A stretch of 64,000 bases of DNA from Planctomycetia bacterium (lineage in GTDB: Bacteria; Planctomycetota; Planctomycetia; Pirellulales; Thermoguttaceae), in contig JAUNBG010000001.1 of assembly GCA_030527205.1 (NCBI GenBank), positions 161,043 through 225,042 of the forward strand. Direction: 5' to 3'. The translations under genes were made by a program, and so were the position numbers. Positions within the stretch are counted from its first letter, which is position 1, and every line of letters starts with the position of its first letter. This document shows, piece after piece, positions 19,275-27,829 of this stretch. The notes below the pieces were generated by a model. It did not search any database and had not been told where the DNA came from. It saw nothing but the letters and a program-made list of their open reading frames with translations.

Positions 19275-20471
19275 ATGAAAAAACGGTCGTTTGTTATCGG
19301 AACTGGATTTGGTTTTGCCCTCTTATTGTTTCAGGTCAACAGTTTGTGTCTGATTGACAATTTATTGGCTCAAGAAACGATTTCTCCGCAACTCAGCGCC
19401 GAGGAAACGGAACTGTTCTCAATTAATGAAGACGCTTCGAAAGAGGAACTGTTTGCGCAAATTAAGAAAACCTATCAAACTCGTCCCAGTAATCAGGCTG
19501 CGGGCATTGAGTTTTATAAAACTCGTTCCAGAGCGGTTTATAAAATCTGCGATCTTCTTCTTAAAAAAAAGGACTTGGCTGAAAACGAAAAAGTTTCGGT
19601 TATGATAACCAAAGTCGGCTCAATAATATTTCTGGCCCGAATGGGCGATAAGGAAAAATTAGCCGAACTCGAAGCATTTCAAGCGGATTTGTCGAACAAA
19701 AAGTTTTTTCCGGAACCGTTTTATCAAGCCAAAAACGGTTTCCTGGGGCTGAAACTTATGAATTTGGCTCGCAATTCTGACAATCAAACGGATCGAGAGG
19801 AAACAGAAAAAATCACGCAAGAAATGTTGGACTTGTTTAATGAAGATGACAATGTTCTCCCCTTTTTAATCTCCTTTTGGAACGATCTGAATTTTTTTAA
19901 TCAAGAGGTTAGCATTCAATTTGCAGACAATCTTATTAAGTCAATGGTTGCCAAAAATCCAGAAAAATACAAATTGTATATCGATAAGTTTCAAGCGCAA
20001 AAACGAATGTTGGAACTTATCGGCCAAAAGATGAAAGTTGAAGGACTCAAAATTGATGGAACGCCCCTTGATTGGGATTCTTATAAAGGCAAAGTCGTTT
20101 TGATCGATTTTTGGGCAACTTGGTGCGGCCCTTGTATGGCCGAAGTTCCGATCATGAAAGAACAATATCAAAAATATCATGAACAGGGATTCGAAATTAT
20201 TGGTTATAGTCTTGACATAGATCTGGAAACATTAAAGCAAACAGTTGAAAAAGAGAAAATTCCCTGGACTATTATGTCTTCTGTTATGACCGAAGAAAAA
20301 AATAAAGAACTCGAAGTCGAGAAACAGTTTGTCATTATTTCAAACTATTATGGCGTCAATGCTATTCCGAGAATGATTTTGATCGGTCGAGACGGAAATG
20401 TAATCTCGATTGACGCGCGAGGATTGCAATTGAAAACGAATTTGGAAAAACTGTTTCCCGCCAAACAATAA
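19275..20471 (+). CDS. TlpA/ResA-like thioredoxin-fold protein (second of two)
   Basis: A 398-residue paralogue of the upstream gene. Signal-like N-terminus, helical middle containing the shared ASKEELFAQI motif (ASKEELLEQI in the first copy), then a thioredoxin domain with FWATWCGPCMAEVP (Cys284 and Cys287) and NAIPRMILIGRDG as the cis-proline loop. It carries a short insertion before the last beta strand (MTEEKNKELEVEKQ) absent from the first copy. Expected to act in the periplasm as a thiol oxidoreductase. GAAAGAG precedes the ATG. The specific partner is unknown. Confidence 0.88.
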   Translation: MKKRSFVIGTGFGFALLLFQVNSLCLIDNLLAQETISPQLSAEETELFSINEDASKEELFAQIKKTYQTRPSNQAAGIEFYKTRSRAVYKICDLLLKKKDLAENEKVSVMITKVGSIIFLARMGDKEKLAELEAFQADLSNKKFFPEPFYQAKNGFLGLKLMNLARNSDNQTDREETEKITQEMLDLFNEDDNVLPFLISFWNDLNFFNQEVSIQFADNLIKSMVAKNPEKYKLYIDKFQAQKRMLELIGQKMKVEGLKIDGTPLDWDSYKGKVVLIDFWATWCGPCMAEVPIMKEQYQKYHEQGFEIIGYSLDIDLETLKQTVEKEKIPWTIMSSVMTEEKNKELEVEKQFVIISNYYGVNAIPRMILIGRDGNVISIDARGLQLKTNLEKLFPAKQ

Positions 20472-20548
20472 CCATTTTTAAGAGTTTGAATAAGACTCTA
20501 TTTTTAGCTGTTTACTGTTGAAATTCAATATATCAGAATTGCTCAATA

Positions 20549-20620
20549 GGAAGTTCTAAAAAACCGCCGGGAGCGCGGATGTCTCGTCCGCAAAAACTGG
20601 TTTTAACGACTTTGTTCGTC
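20549..20620 (+). mobile_element. MITE-like dispersed element, copy 3 (right end missing)
   Basis: Intact left half: GGAAGTTCTAAAAAACC then GGGAGCGCGG and hairpin core CGGATGTCTCGTCCG, then ACTGGTTTTAACGAC. The right half and right terminus are absent, and the sequence passes directly into the leader of the ceramidase-like gene 28 bases before its start. The deletion removed the right terminal repeat, so this copy should be immobile. Confidence 0.8.
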
Positions 20621-20647
20621 TAAACCACCGATTTTATGGAGTTTATA

Positions 20648-22003
20648 ATGAAATATTTTCGTTGCTTGCTATTTTTGTTCTCTTTTGGATTATTGTTTGT
20701 TTTTCAAACAGGAATTGCCCAGGAAACGTCGCTTATGCGCGTAGGAGCGGCAAGTCGAGACGCAACGCCAGAGATCGGAACGGAAACGTTCGCCTGGGGG
20801 AAATCTGTTGGCGTCAAAACGCCTCTTTTGACGCAAGTTCTTTATCTGGAAAAAAATAATGAACGTTTATTCTGGGTTGTCAACGAATTAATTGCGGTCG
20901 AATCCGATTTTGCCCGGCAAATTCAAAATGAATTGAGCGGTCTGTTTCAAATTGATCAGGCTAATGTCCTTGTTTCCGCGACACATACGCATAGCAGTCC
21001 GGCAACAATGAGATCGTCCGGCGATTATTGGGGGCCTTATTGCGATGTGTATCTCGATCAAAAACTTCGCCCCTTGATCCTTGACGCGGCAAAAGAGGCC
21101 TTGAGTAATGCCGAAGACTGCGAAATGATTTCCGTCGAGGGTCAATGTTCTTTGAGTATTGAAAGACGCGATAAACCGACTCGTCATTTGGATCAACGCG
21201 TTCCGTGTCTCGCCTGGAAAAGAAAAGACGGTTCATTTAAAGCAACCCTTTTGCTTTACGCAATGCATCCGTCCGCTTATATTTATTATTCCGGAGAGCC
21301 GATCGTTTTTGCGGCTGAATGGCCGGGTTCTGTTTCGCGGGCATTAAGGGAAAACTTGCCAGGAAATCCTGTTTCTCTCGTTCTTAACGGCGCTTGCGGC
21401 AATATCAATTCTCCAAAAAGAAATCCAACGGATGAAGAAATGTTCGCCTGGGGCAATGAAATCGCCCATTCTGTCCTTGAAAAAATCATGAATTCGCAAC
21501 CTTTGGAAAATCCGTCTTTTATCGTTACCCAAACAAACGCAAGCCTCGAATATAACGTTTTAACCGAAGCAGAAATCATAAAAACGGCTGAATCGTTGTT
21601 CAATGAAGGAACTTCTTTTTGGGATGTTAAAAGAAATGCCGCCGGTCATGACTGGAAAACCTCTCGTTTAAATGAGTTAAGTAACGAAACGGGAAAAAGC
21701 CGTTCCCTGGACGTTCATGGCGTTCTGCTCGGAAATCGTTATTTTCTGACTTTGCCATTGGAAGTCTTTTCCCGGTTCAATCTTTATATGAACGAAAAAA
21801 GGAACCATTCGATTCCTGTTTATTGCGTTGGTTACACAAACGGCGAATTCGGTTATCTTTTTCATAAAGAAGCTTATGAGGAAGGGGGTTACGAACCGTC
21901 CTCCCATTTATATTATAATCATTTCCAAATTAAACAGGGCGAGCTCGAATGCCTTGTCGATCAGTTGCTTCCGTTTGTTCAAAAAACAACTGATTCTTTG
22001 TAA
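20648..22003 (+). CDS. Secreted neutral/alkaline-ceramidase-like hydrolase (first of two)
   Basis: A 451-residue exported protein with signal peptide (LLFVFQTGIAQ). It matches the N-terminal domain of neutral/alkaline non-lysosomal ceramidases: VGAASRDATPEIG, the zinc-ligand motif SATHTHSSPAT, LLYAMHPSAY with a third likely His ligand, and LNGACGNINSP where ceramidases have their catalytic-serine loop. The long C-terminal region of true ceramidases is missing, and the loop differs, so substrate is uncertain; the family in planctomycetes is likely a metal-dependent amidase or ester hydrolase. I start at 20648, 6 bases after GGAG; the frame opens at 20636. It heads the catabolic cluster; a paralogue lies at 27830. 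Confidence 0.85.
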   Translation: MKYFRCLLFLFSFGLLFVFQTGIAQETSLMRVGAASRDATPEIGTETFAWGKSVGVKTPLLTQVLYLEKNNERLFWVVNELIAVESDFARQIQNELSGLFQIDQANVLVSATHTHSSPATMRSSGDYWGPYCDVYLDQKLRPLILDAAKEALSNAEDCEMISVEGQCSLSIERRDKPTRHLDQRVPCLAWKRKDGSFKATLLLYAMHPSAYIYYSGEPIVFAAEWPGSVSRALRENLPGNPVSLVLNGACGNINSPKRNPTDEEMFAWGNEIAHSVLEKIMNSQPLENPSFIVTQTNASLEYNVLTEAEIIKTAESLFNEGTSFWDVKRNAAGHDWKTSRLNELSNETGKSRSLDVHGVLLGNRYFLTLPLEVFSRFNLYMNEKRNHSIPVYCVGYTNGEFGYLFHKEAYEEGGYEPSSHLYYNHFQIKQGELECLVDQLLPFVQKTTDSL

Positions 22004-22523
22004 AACTTGATCAATAAACTCAAACCGCTTAAATATTGAAGGTTTTCTGTTCAAAAAACTTTCAAAAGATCAAAACGAATACAAAAAACGAAGCCTGTTG
22101 GCCAAATCGAAAATCAATCCGGCTTCGATATGACGCTTAACCAACTTCATTATTGCGATTAAACAAAATCATTATTTCCCGGAATAACACAAAGGAAGTT
22201 CTAAAAAACCGTTGGGAACGCGGATGTCTCGTCCGAAAGAACAGGTTTTCGCGACGTTTTCCGAATGGAGTTTATTGCAAAAAACAGTTTTTTAGAACTT
22301 CCTACAAAATGTAAACGAACCCATTTTTTCTCGCGCTGAAATACAATATCCCAGAAAAGGAATGAGTTTAAGAAAAAAGAAAATATTGCCCAAAAGTAAC
22401 CAATTATTCTTGCTGCGTTTATCTCAACTTTCCTTTTTCTCCATTTTTCGCAGTTCCTCTCAAGATAAATAAATCTTTATTAACAATTTGTGATTTTTTG
22501 TGATTTTAAATAAGGAGTTTTTC
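22004..22523. other. Intergenic region inside the catabolic cluster
   Basis: About 520 bases between the ceramidase-like and first DegT gene. It holds an imperfect hairpin with arms GAAGCC (about 22091) and GGCTTC (about 22124), the complete element copy at 22194-22302 and the ribosome-binding site AAGGAG before 22524. The length suggests a separate promoter for the DegT gene. Confidence 0.5.
22194..22302 (+). mobile_element. MITE-like dispersed element, copy 4 (best preserved)
   Basis: A 109-bp copy with termini GGAAGTTCTAAAAAACC and AACAGTTTTTTAGAACTTCC, which are inverted repeats with the outer 14 positions perfect. The core CGGATGTCTCGTCCG is a 6-bp hairpin around TCT with one mismatch. 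Internal parts GCGACGTTTTCCGAATGGAG and TTTATTGCAAAAAACAG recur in other copies. No flanking target duplication could be made out. Confidence 0.92.
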
Positions 22524-23897
22524 ATGAAAACAAATTGGACCCGACGAAATTTTATTAAAGCAAGTTCAGCAACAGCAATAGGTTCCGTCGCTGCCTTGGC
22601 CGCAAATCATTCGATTTTTGCTTTGGGAGACAACGTTTCCGAGCCTGCCATTCTTGGCGGAAGTCCCGCTCATTCTTCCGGTTGGCAAAACTGGCCGCAA
22701 TGGGACGCCGCTGACGATCCTTTTATTGCCGATGTTATGCATAAACTTGTTTGGTCCCGATCCAAACTCGTAACACAGTTCGAAGAAGAATGGGCTCAAA
22801 TGATTGGAACCAATCATTGCCTGGCTGTCGTCAACGGAACGAATGCCTTGAGCGCTGCTTTAATGCAACTCGACATCAACCCAACCGATGAAGTCATTAT
22901 CGCTCCCTATACATTCAGCGCCTCGCTCTTAGGCGTTCTCTATCAAAAGGCAATGCCGATTTTTGCTGACATTGATCCCTTAACCTATCAAATCAATCCC
23001 GAAGCTATTCGCGCCAAAATAACGCCTCGAACCAAAGCGATTCTTCCCGTTCACATTTGCGGTTTTCCCTCTGATATGGAAAATATTATGAAAATCGCAA
23101 AAGAACATAATCTCTTTGTTGTCGAAGATTGCTGTCAGGCTCATCTTGCGTCGATTCATGGGAAAAAGGTCGGATCGTTTGGAAACGCCGGATGCTTCAG
23201 TTTTCAAACGAGTAAAGTTCTTCCAATTGGCGAAGGCGGCGGCATTACAACAGATGACGCCGATTACAAAAATCGTCTTTATTCTTATCATAATTATGGT
23301 TATGATCCAAAAGTTGCGCCGGGAGCCTATAATTCGATCGCTGCTTTCCTGGTTGGAAATAAAATTCGAATGGCTGAATATCAAGCGGCCATTGGACTTT
23401 GCCAATTAAAAAAACTTGAAACACAAAATCGTCTTCGAAATGAAAACGGCGATTATTTAACTTCGCAAATCAAGGATATTCCGGGAATTACGCCCGTTAA
23501 AAAATATGACGGCGTTGACAGCGTTTCGTATTATATGTATCCGTTTATTTATGACGAAAATGAATTCAAGGGACTCCCCCGCGAAAAGTTCTTGCAAGCC
23601 CTGCAAGCAGAAGGAATTCCCGCAAGCGCCGGTTATCCGAATTGTCCGATTTATACACAGGAATTCATTCATGAAGCCTTTAAGTCAGACGTTTATCAAA
23701 AGTTCTATTCGCCTGAAGAACTTGATTTTAACGTTTATAAAGAAAAAAATCATTGTCCCGGTCTCATTCAAACATTTGAAACTTCAATCTGGATAAACAG
23801 TTCGGGCATGTTTCTCGGATCAAAAGACGACATGAGCGACATTGTCCTGGCTCTTGATAAAATTCATAAGAACGCCGAAAAGATTAAAAACGCCTAA
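22524..23897 (+). CDS. Tat-exported DegT/DnrJ/EryC1-family aminotransferase (first of two)
   Basis: A 457-residue PLP-dependent sugar aminotransferase-like protein. The N-terminus has a twin-arginine signal TRRNFIKASS followed by a short hydrophobic stretch, so it should be exported folded with its cofactor. The PLP fold is intact: VVNGTNALSAAL, DEVIIAPYTFSAS, VVEDCCQAH (PLP-contacting Asp) and SFQTSKVLPIGEGG with the Schiff-base lysine at 231. Cytoplasmic family members make amino sugars; here a periplasmic role is inferred. An equivalent second gene lies at 26348. AAGGAG lies 9 bases before the chosen ATG; an upstream ATG at 22500 has no such site. Followed by the alpha/beta hydrolase gene at 55 bases, likely one operon. 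Confidence 0.9.
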   Translation: MKTNWTRRNFIKASSATAIGSVAALAANHSIFALGDNVSEPAILGGSPAHSSGWQNWPQWDAADDPFIADVMHKLVWSRSKLVTQFEEEWAQMIGTNHCLAVVNGTNALSAALMQLDINPTDEVIIAPYTFSASLLGVLYQKAMPIFADIDPLTYQINPEAIRAKITPRTKAILPVHICGFPSDMENIMKIAKEHNLFVVEDCCQAHLASIHGKKVGSFGNAGCFSFQTSKVLPIGEGGGITTDDADYKNRLYSYHNYGYDPKVAPGAYNSIAAFLVGNKIRMAEYQAAIGLCQLKKLETQNRLRNENGDYLTSQIKDIPGITPVKKYDGVDSVSYYMYPFIYDENEFKGLPREKFLQALQAEGIPASAGYPNCPIYTQEFIHEAFKSDVYQKFYSPEELDFNVYKEKNHCPGLIQTFETSIWINSSGMFLGSKDDMSDIVLALDKIHKNAEKIKNA

Positions 23898-23952
23898 CTT
23901 AAGATGATTTGTTTCGTTTTGCTTTGATCCGTTTTTTTGTCAGGAGACGACT

Positions 23953-25065
23953 ATGAACTCTTTGATCACAAATAAGGAGTTTTATATCAATATAATAATG
24001 ATTTCAACCCTCGTTTTTGGTTGTTTTGTAAAACAAGGACAAAGCCAGGAAAACAACAATATTCCAGAAATTGAGCTAAATGAGCGAATGAATCTTCTGG
24101 AATATCGAGATTCAGAAATAACGCAAACCATTTCAACCGTTTCCGATTGGAATAGTCGCAAGTCACAAATTCTAAAGAACATCGAACTTGTTATGGGGAC
24201 TTGTCCCGGCAACGAACGACGTTCCGAACTTGATCCCGAATTGCTCGAAGAAAAAGTTTTCGAAGATTATATTCAACAAAAATGGGGCTTGACTCCTGAG
24301 CCGAATGATCGAATTTTCGTTTGGCTGCTTATTCCTGAAGTTCATAAAGACCGATGTCCCGCAATGTTATGTTTGCATCCGACGCATGAAATGGGCAAAG
24401 ATGTCCCTGTTGGATTTGCCGGCAATTCGCATCGTTTTTACGCAAAAGAGCTCTGTAAAAGAGGTTATGTCTGTTTGTCCCCCGATTATGGCCCTTATGG
24501 CGAAAATTCTTTTGACCCTTATTCGGCTGGTTATCAAAGCGCAACAATGAAAGGAGTTTGGAATCATATTCGTTGTCTCGATTTTCTTCAATCGCTTGAT
24601 TTTGTTGACGGCGAAAAGTTGGGCGTAATCGGTCATTCATTAGGCGGTCATAACGCTCTGTTTTTGGCCGTTTTTGATGAACGGGTTAAAGCCGTTGTTA
24701 CAAGCTGCGGTTTTACAACAATGTATAAATATATGCAAGGAAATCTCGCCGGCTGGTCGCAAGACAAATATATGCCGCGAATTAAATCTGTATACAAAGA
24801 TAATCCGTTGCTTGTTCCCTTTGATTTTAACGAAATTTTAGCGATCATTGCTCCGCGTCCCATTTTTATTAATGCGCCCGTAAACGACGATAACTTCGAT
24901 CTTTCCGGAGTTCAAGACTCGGTTCAATCAGCGCTTCGTATTTATCAATTATATGGAGCTGCCGATAAGATTACATTAATGCAACCCGACGCGGAACATG
25001 ACTTTCCAGACAACGAACGCTTTATGTCCTATCAATTTTTGGATGAGATTTTTTTCTCCGAATGA
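23953..25065 (+). CDS. Secreted alpha/beta hydrolase (dienelactone-hydrolase/acetyl-esterase-like)
   Basis: A 370-residue protein. The N-terminus is hydrophobic (IIMISTLVFGCFVKQG) and fits a signal or lipoprotein peptide. The hydrolase domain has the nucleophile elbow GHSLGGH (Ser229), a region with NDDNFD where the acid should lie, and AEHDFPD carrying the catalytic His349. Such planctomycete proteins are annotated as dienelactone hydrolase or acetyl-xylan esterase-like; the ester substrate is unknown. CAGGAG lies 7 bases upstream of the ATG. The downstream TIM-barrel gene starts 37 bases after the stop, so the two are cotranscribed. Confidence 0.85.
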   Translation: MNSLITNKEFYINIIMISTLVFGCFVKQGQSQENNNIPEIELNERMNLLEYRDSEITQTISTVSDWNSRKSQILKNIELVMGTCPGNERRSELDPELLEEKVFEDYIQQKWGLTPEPNDRIFVWLLIPEVHKDRCPAMLCLHPTHEMGKDVPVGFAGNSHRFYAKELCKRGYVCLSPDYGPYGENSFDPYSAGYQSATMKGVWNHIRCLDFLQSLDFVDGEKLGVIGHSLGGHNALFLAVFDERVKAVVTSCGFTTMYKYMQGNLAGWSQDKYMPRIKSVYKDNPLLVPFDFNEILAIIAPRPIFINAPVNDDNFDLSGVQDSVQSALRIYQLYGAADKITLMQPDAEHDFPDNERFMSYQFLDEIFFSE

Positions 25066-25102
25066 ATTATGTTATCCTTTTTCATATCTAAGGAAATCTT
25101 TA

Positions 25103-26110
25103 ATGAAATATTTTGATCGTTCAAACATCGCTTCCTGGTTTGTTGTTTTTTTGACTTTTGTAATTTTCCCGTTCCATTCTGTGACTTATGCTCAAAAGGA
25201 TGAGATAACTTCAGAAGATTGGCCGGTTGGCGTCATTGCCCGATATGATGATCATGGCGCAGGAATCCCATTGGAAACCGCGTTGAAAATGGGAGTTTCT
25301 GCCATTCAACTGAAAGCTCCTTTTCCGGATCATCGCACAAAACGGGACGCAAAAATTATTTTGGATAAAGTCAGCAAGGCAGGCGTTCAAATTACATCGA
25401 TGCAAAGCGGCTTTACTAACGAGAGTTACAAAACAATTCCTATTGTCAGGGAAACGGTTGGGCTTATCCCTCAAAAGACTCGCAACGAGCGAATCGAACA
25501 ATTCAAAAGCGTTTGTGATTTTGCAAGAGAATTAAATCTTAATATTGTATGTTTTCATATCGGTTTTGTCCCACACGATTCGCAGGATCCAGATTATATT
25601 GACGTTATAAAAATGACACAATCCATTTGTGACTACGCGAAAGGAAAGGGACAACGCATTCATTTGGAAACCGGTCAAGAGCCAGGCGATGTGTTGCTTC
25701 GTTTTATTGAAGATGTTGATCGCGACAATCTGTTTATCAATTTTGACCCGGCCAATATGATTCTTTATGGCTGCGACGATCCGATCATAACTCTAAAAAA
25801 GGTTGGAAAGTATGTCAAAAGTTGCCATTGCAAAGACGCTCTTTGGGCAGATCATTCTCAGGATTCAGATTCGCAAACAACGAAAAAACGCGGCTTGGAT
25901 TGGGGAACCGAAGTTCCTTTCGGACAAGGCGATGTCAATGCCGAGCTGTTTTTGCAAACCCTTAAGGAAATTGGTTTTAAAGGAGCCTTAATCGTCGAAC
26001 GGGAAAACAAACATCAACCCGAAAAACAACAACAGGAAGCCAAAGACGCCGTTGTTTTGATTGAACAACTTAAAGCAAAAATGTTTAACGATAACATTTC
26101 GCAACATTAA
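25103..26110 (+). CDS. Secreted xylose-isomerase-like TIM-barrel (sugar epimerase/isomerase) protein
   Basis: A 335-residue protein with signal peptide (WFVVFLTFVIFPFHSVTYA). The AP-endonuclease-2/xylose-isomerase TIM barrel is complete: IVCFHIGFVP, IHLETGQE, INFDPANM, SCHCKDA and LIVERENK supply the expected Glu, Asp, His and Glu metal ligands. Family members isomerise or epimerise sugars or inositols. I start at the ATG at 25103, preceded by AAGGA; the open frame reaches back to 24998 inside the upstream gene. The export signal on an isomerase parallels the exported DegT proteins, supporting a periplasmic pathway. Confidence 0.87.
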   Translation: MKYFDRSNIASWFVVFLTFVIFPFHSVTYAQKDEITSEDWPVGVIARYDDHGAGIPLETALKMGVSAIQLKAPFPDHRTKRDAKIILDKVSKAGVQITSMQSGFTNESYKTIPIVRETVGLIPQKTRNERIEQFKSVCDFARELNLNIVCFHIGFVPHDSQDPDYIDVIKMTQSICDYAKGKGQRIHLETGQEPGDVLLRFIEDVDRDNLFINFDPANMILYGCDDPIITLKKVGKYVKSCHCKDALWADHSQDSDSQTTKKRGLDWGTEVPFGQGDVNAELFLQTLKEIGFKGALIVERENKHQPEKQQQEAKDAVVLIEQLKAKMFNDNISQH

Positions 26111-26347
26111 AATCTTCTCCAACTTATTGATTTTTCATCCCTTTTATGGCTTATACATTTTGGCTCCTGCCTGAGATTTATTCACAATTATTTTAACATA
26201 TTGTTCTGTCTTACATCGAATGCTTTATGGTCAATTGACTTGACCAAATATTTTCGCATTTTTACGGAGATTATGAACTCCTTTTCGCTTTTTTTAGATT
26301 TGTAGGCAAAACTTCTTTATTTTCAATAGTTTAGAAAGACAGAGATC

Positions 26348-27697
26348 ATGAATCGAAGAGATTTTATCAAAACAAGCGCCAGCGTCGGCCTTTCGGCTGT
26401 TAGCGCTGTTTCCATACCGACGGCAATACTTGGAATGTCTGAACTTTCCGAGGATTCTAAACCCGCAATATTAGGAGGAACGCCCTTTCCTTACAACAAC
26501 GGTCCGTCCTGGCCGATTTTGCAGGGCGAGGAGAAAGAAAGCATTTTAAAAGTTCTGGAAACCGGAAATTGGTGTCGTTCGGGAAGTTCACTCAATATGA
26601 ATATTCAATTTGAAGAACAATATGCCCAACTTTGTGGTTCCAAACATTGCATCGCGACGAACAGCGGGACATCCGCTCTTGTTGCTTCCCTGGCCGCTCT
26701 TGAAACCGGGCCGGGCGACGAAGTCATAACTTCCCCCTATACGTTTATTGCGACGGTCAATTGTATTCTTGCTCATTATGCATTGCCTGTTCTTGCTGAC
26801 GTTGATATCGAATCGTTTCAGCTTGACGCGTCCAGAATTGAATCCTTAATAACCGAAAATACAAAGGCTTGCATTCCGGTTCATATCGGAGGCGCTCCCG
26901 CCAATCTTGACGCTGTGTTTAATGTTTGCGATCCCAAAAACATTCCCGTTATTGAGGATGCGTGTCAGGCTCATTTTGGCGAATGGAATGGAAAGAAGCT
27001 CGGATCTCTTGGAAAAACAGGATGTTTCAGCTTTCAGGTTACAAAAAATCTTTCATGCGGCGATGGAGGAGCGATTTTAACGAACGACGACAATTTGGCG
27101 GAAAAACTCTTTGCCTGTCATAACAATGGCCGCGGAAAGGTTTCCTCGCTTGATTTTCGTTACGGATCGTTTCGGGCGTCCAATTTGCGTATGACCGAGT
27201 TTCAGGGGGCGATTCTCAGCGCTCAACTTAAAAACGTCGAAAAGAACGCCAAAATCCGCAATGACAATGGTTTATATTTGTCTTCCCTGCTTAAAGAAAT
27301 TCCGGGGATTTATCCTGCGAAAATTTATGACGGCGGAACAAGCGCCTGGCATTTGTATATGTTTCGCATCAATCCGGAAGAATTCGGTCTTTCCCGCGAC
27401 CAACTTGTCGCCGCTTTAAATGCAGAGCGAATAACTTGTTATGGAGGTTATGGGGCAATGGACTGGGTTGGATATGTCAAAAATGTGTATAACACAAAAG
27501 CGGCCCGCAGAATCTATTCGGAAAAATTTCTTGAGGACTGGGGAGAACGAATTCAGCTGTCGCAGAACATAAAACTTTGTAGCGAAGCGATTTGGTTCAT
27601 GCAAAACCAACTTCTTGCTCCCAAAGAAAATATGGACGTCATTGCCAGCGCCATTCGCAGAATTCAGAAAAACACAAAAGCGATTGCTTCTTTATAA
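26348..27697 (+). CDS. Tat-exported DegT/DnrJ/EryC1-family aminotransferase (second of two)
   Basis: A 449-residue paralogue of the gene at 22524. Twin-arginine signal NRRDFIKTSASVG, then the PLP fold: TNSGTSALVASL, DEVITSPYTFIAT, VIEDACQAHFG and SFQVTKNLSCGDGGAI with the Schiff-base lysine at 233. Complete length. The two copies differ in the active-site rim, suggesting different substrates rather than redundancy. A purine-rich AGAAAGACAGAG precedes the ATG. It lies between the TIM-barrel and second ceramidase-like genes with gaps of 237 and 132 bases. Confidence 0.9.
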   Translation: MNRRDFIKTSASVGLSAVSAVSIPTAILGMSELSEDSKPAILGGTPFPYNNGPSWPILQGEEKESILKVLETGNWCRSGSSLNMNIQFEEQYAQLCGSKHCIATNSGTSALVASLAALETGPGDEVITSPYTFIATVNCILAHYALPVLADVDIESFQLDASRIESLITENTKACIPVHIGGAPANLDAVFNVCDPKNIPVIEDACQAHFGEWNGKKLGSLGKTGCFSFQVTKNLSCGDGGAILTNDDNLAEKLFACHNNGRGKVSSLDFRYGSFRASNLRMTEFQGAILSAQLKNVEKNAKIRNDNGLYLSSLLKEIPGIYPAKIYDGGTSAWHLYMFRINPEEFGLSRDQLVAALNAERITCYGGYGAMDWVGYVKNVYNTKAARRIYSEKFLEDWGERIQLSQNIKLCSEAIWFMQNQLLAPKENMDVIASAIRRIQKNTKAIASL

Positions 27698-27829
27698 TTT
27701 TCTTTGCTTGATATATTTTGAAACTTCTGAAAAAAGCGTCGCAAGTCATTTATTAATTGGGATATAAAAGATTCTTCCGACGCTTTTCATTCAGGGGACA
27801 ATTCAGACAAACAAATTTTAAGGTTTTTT

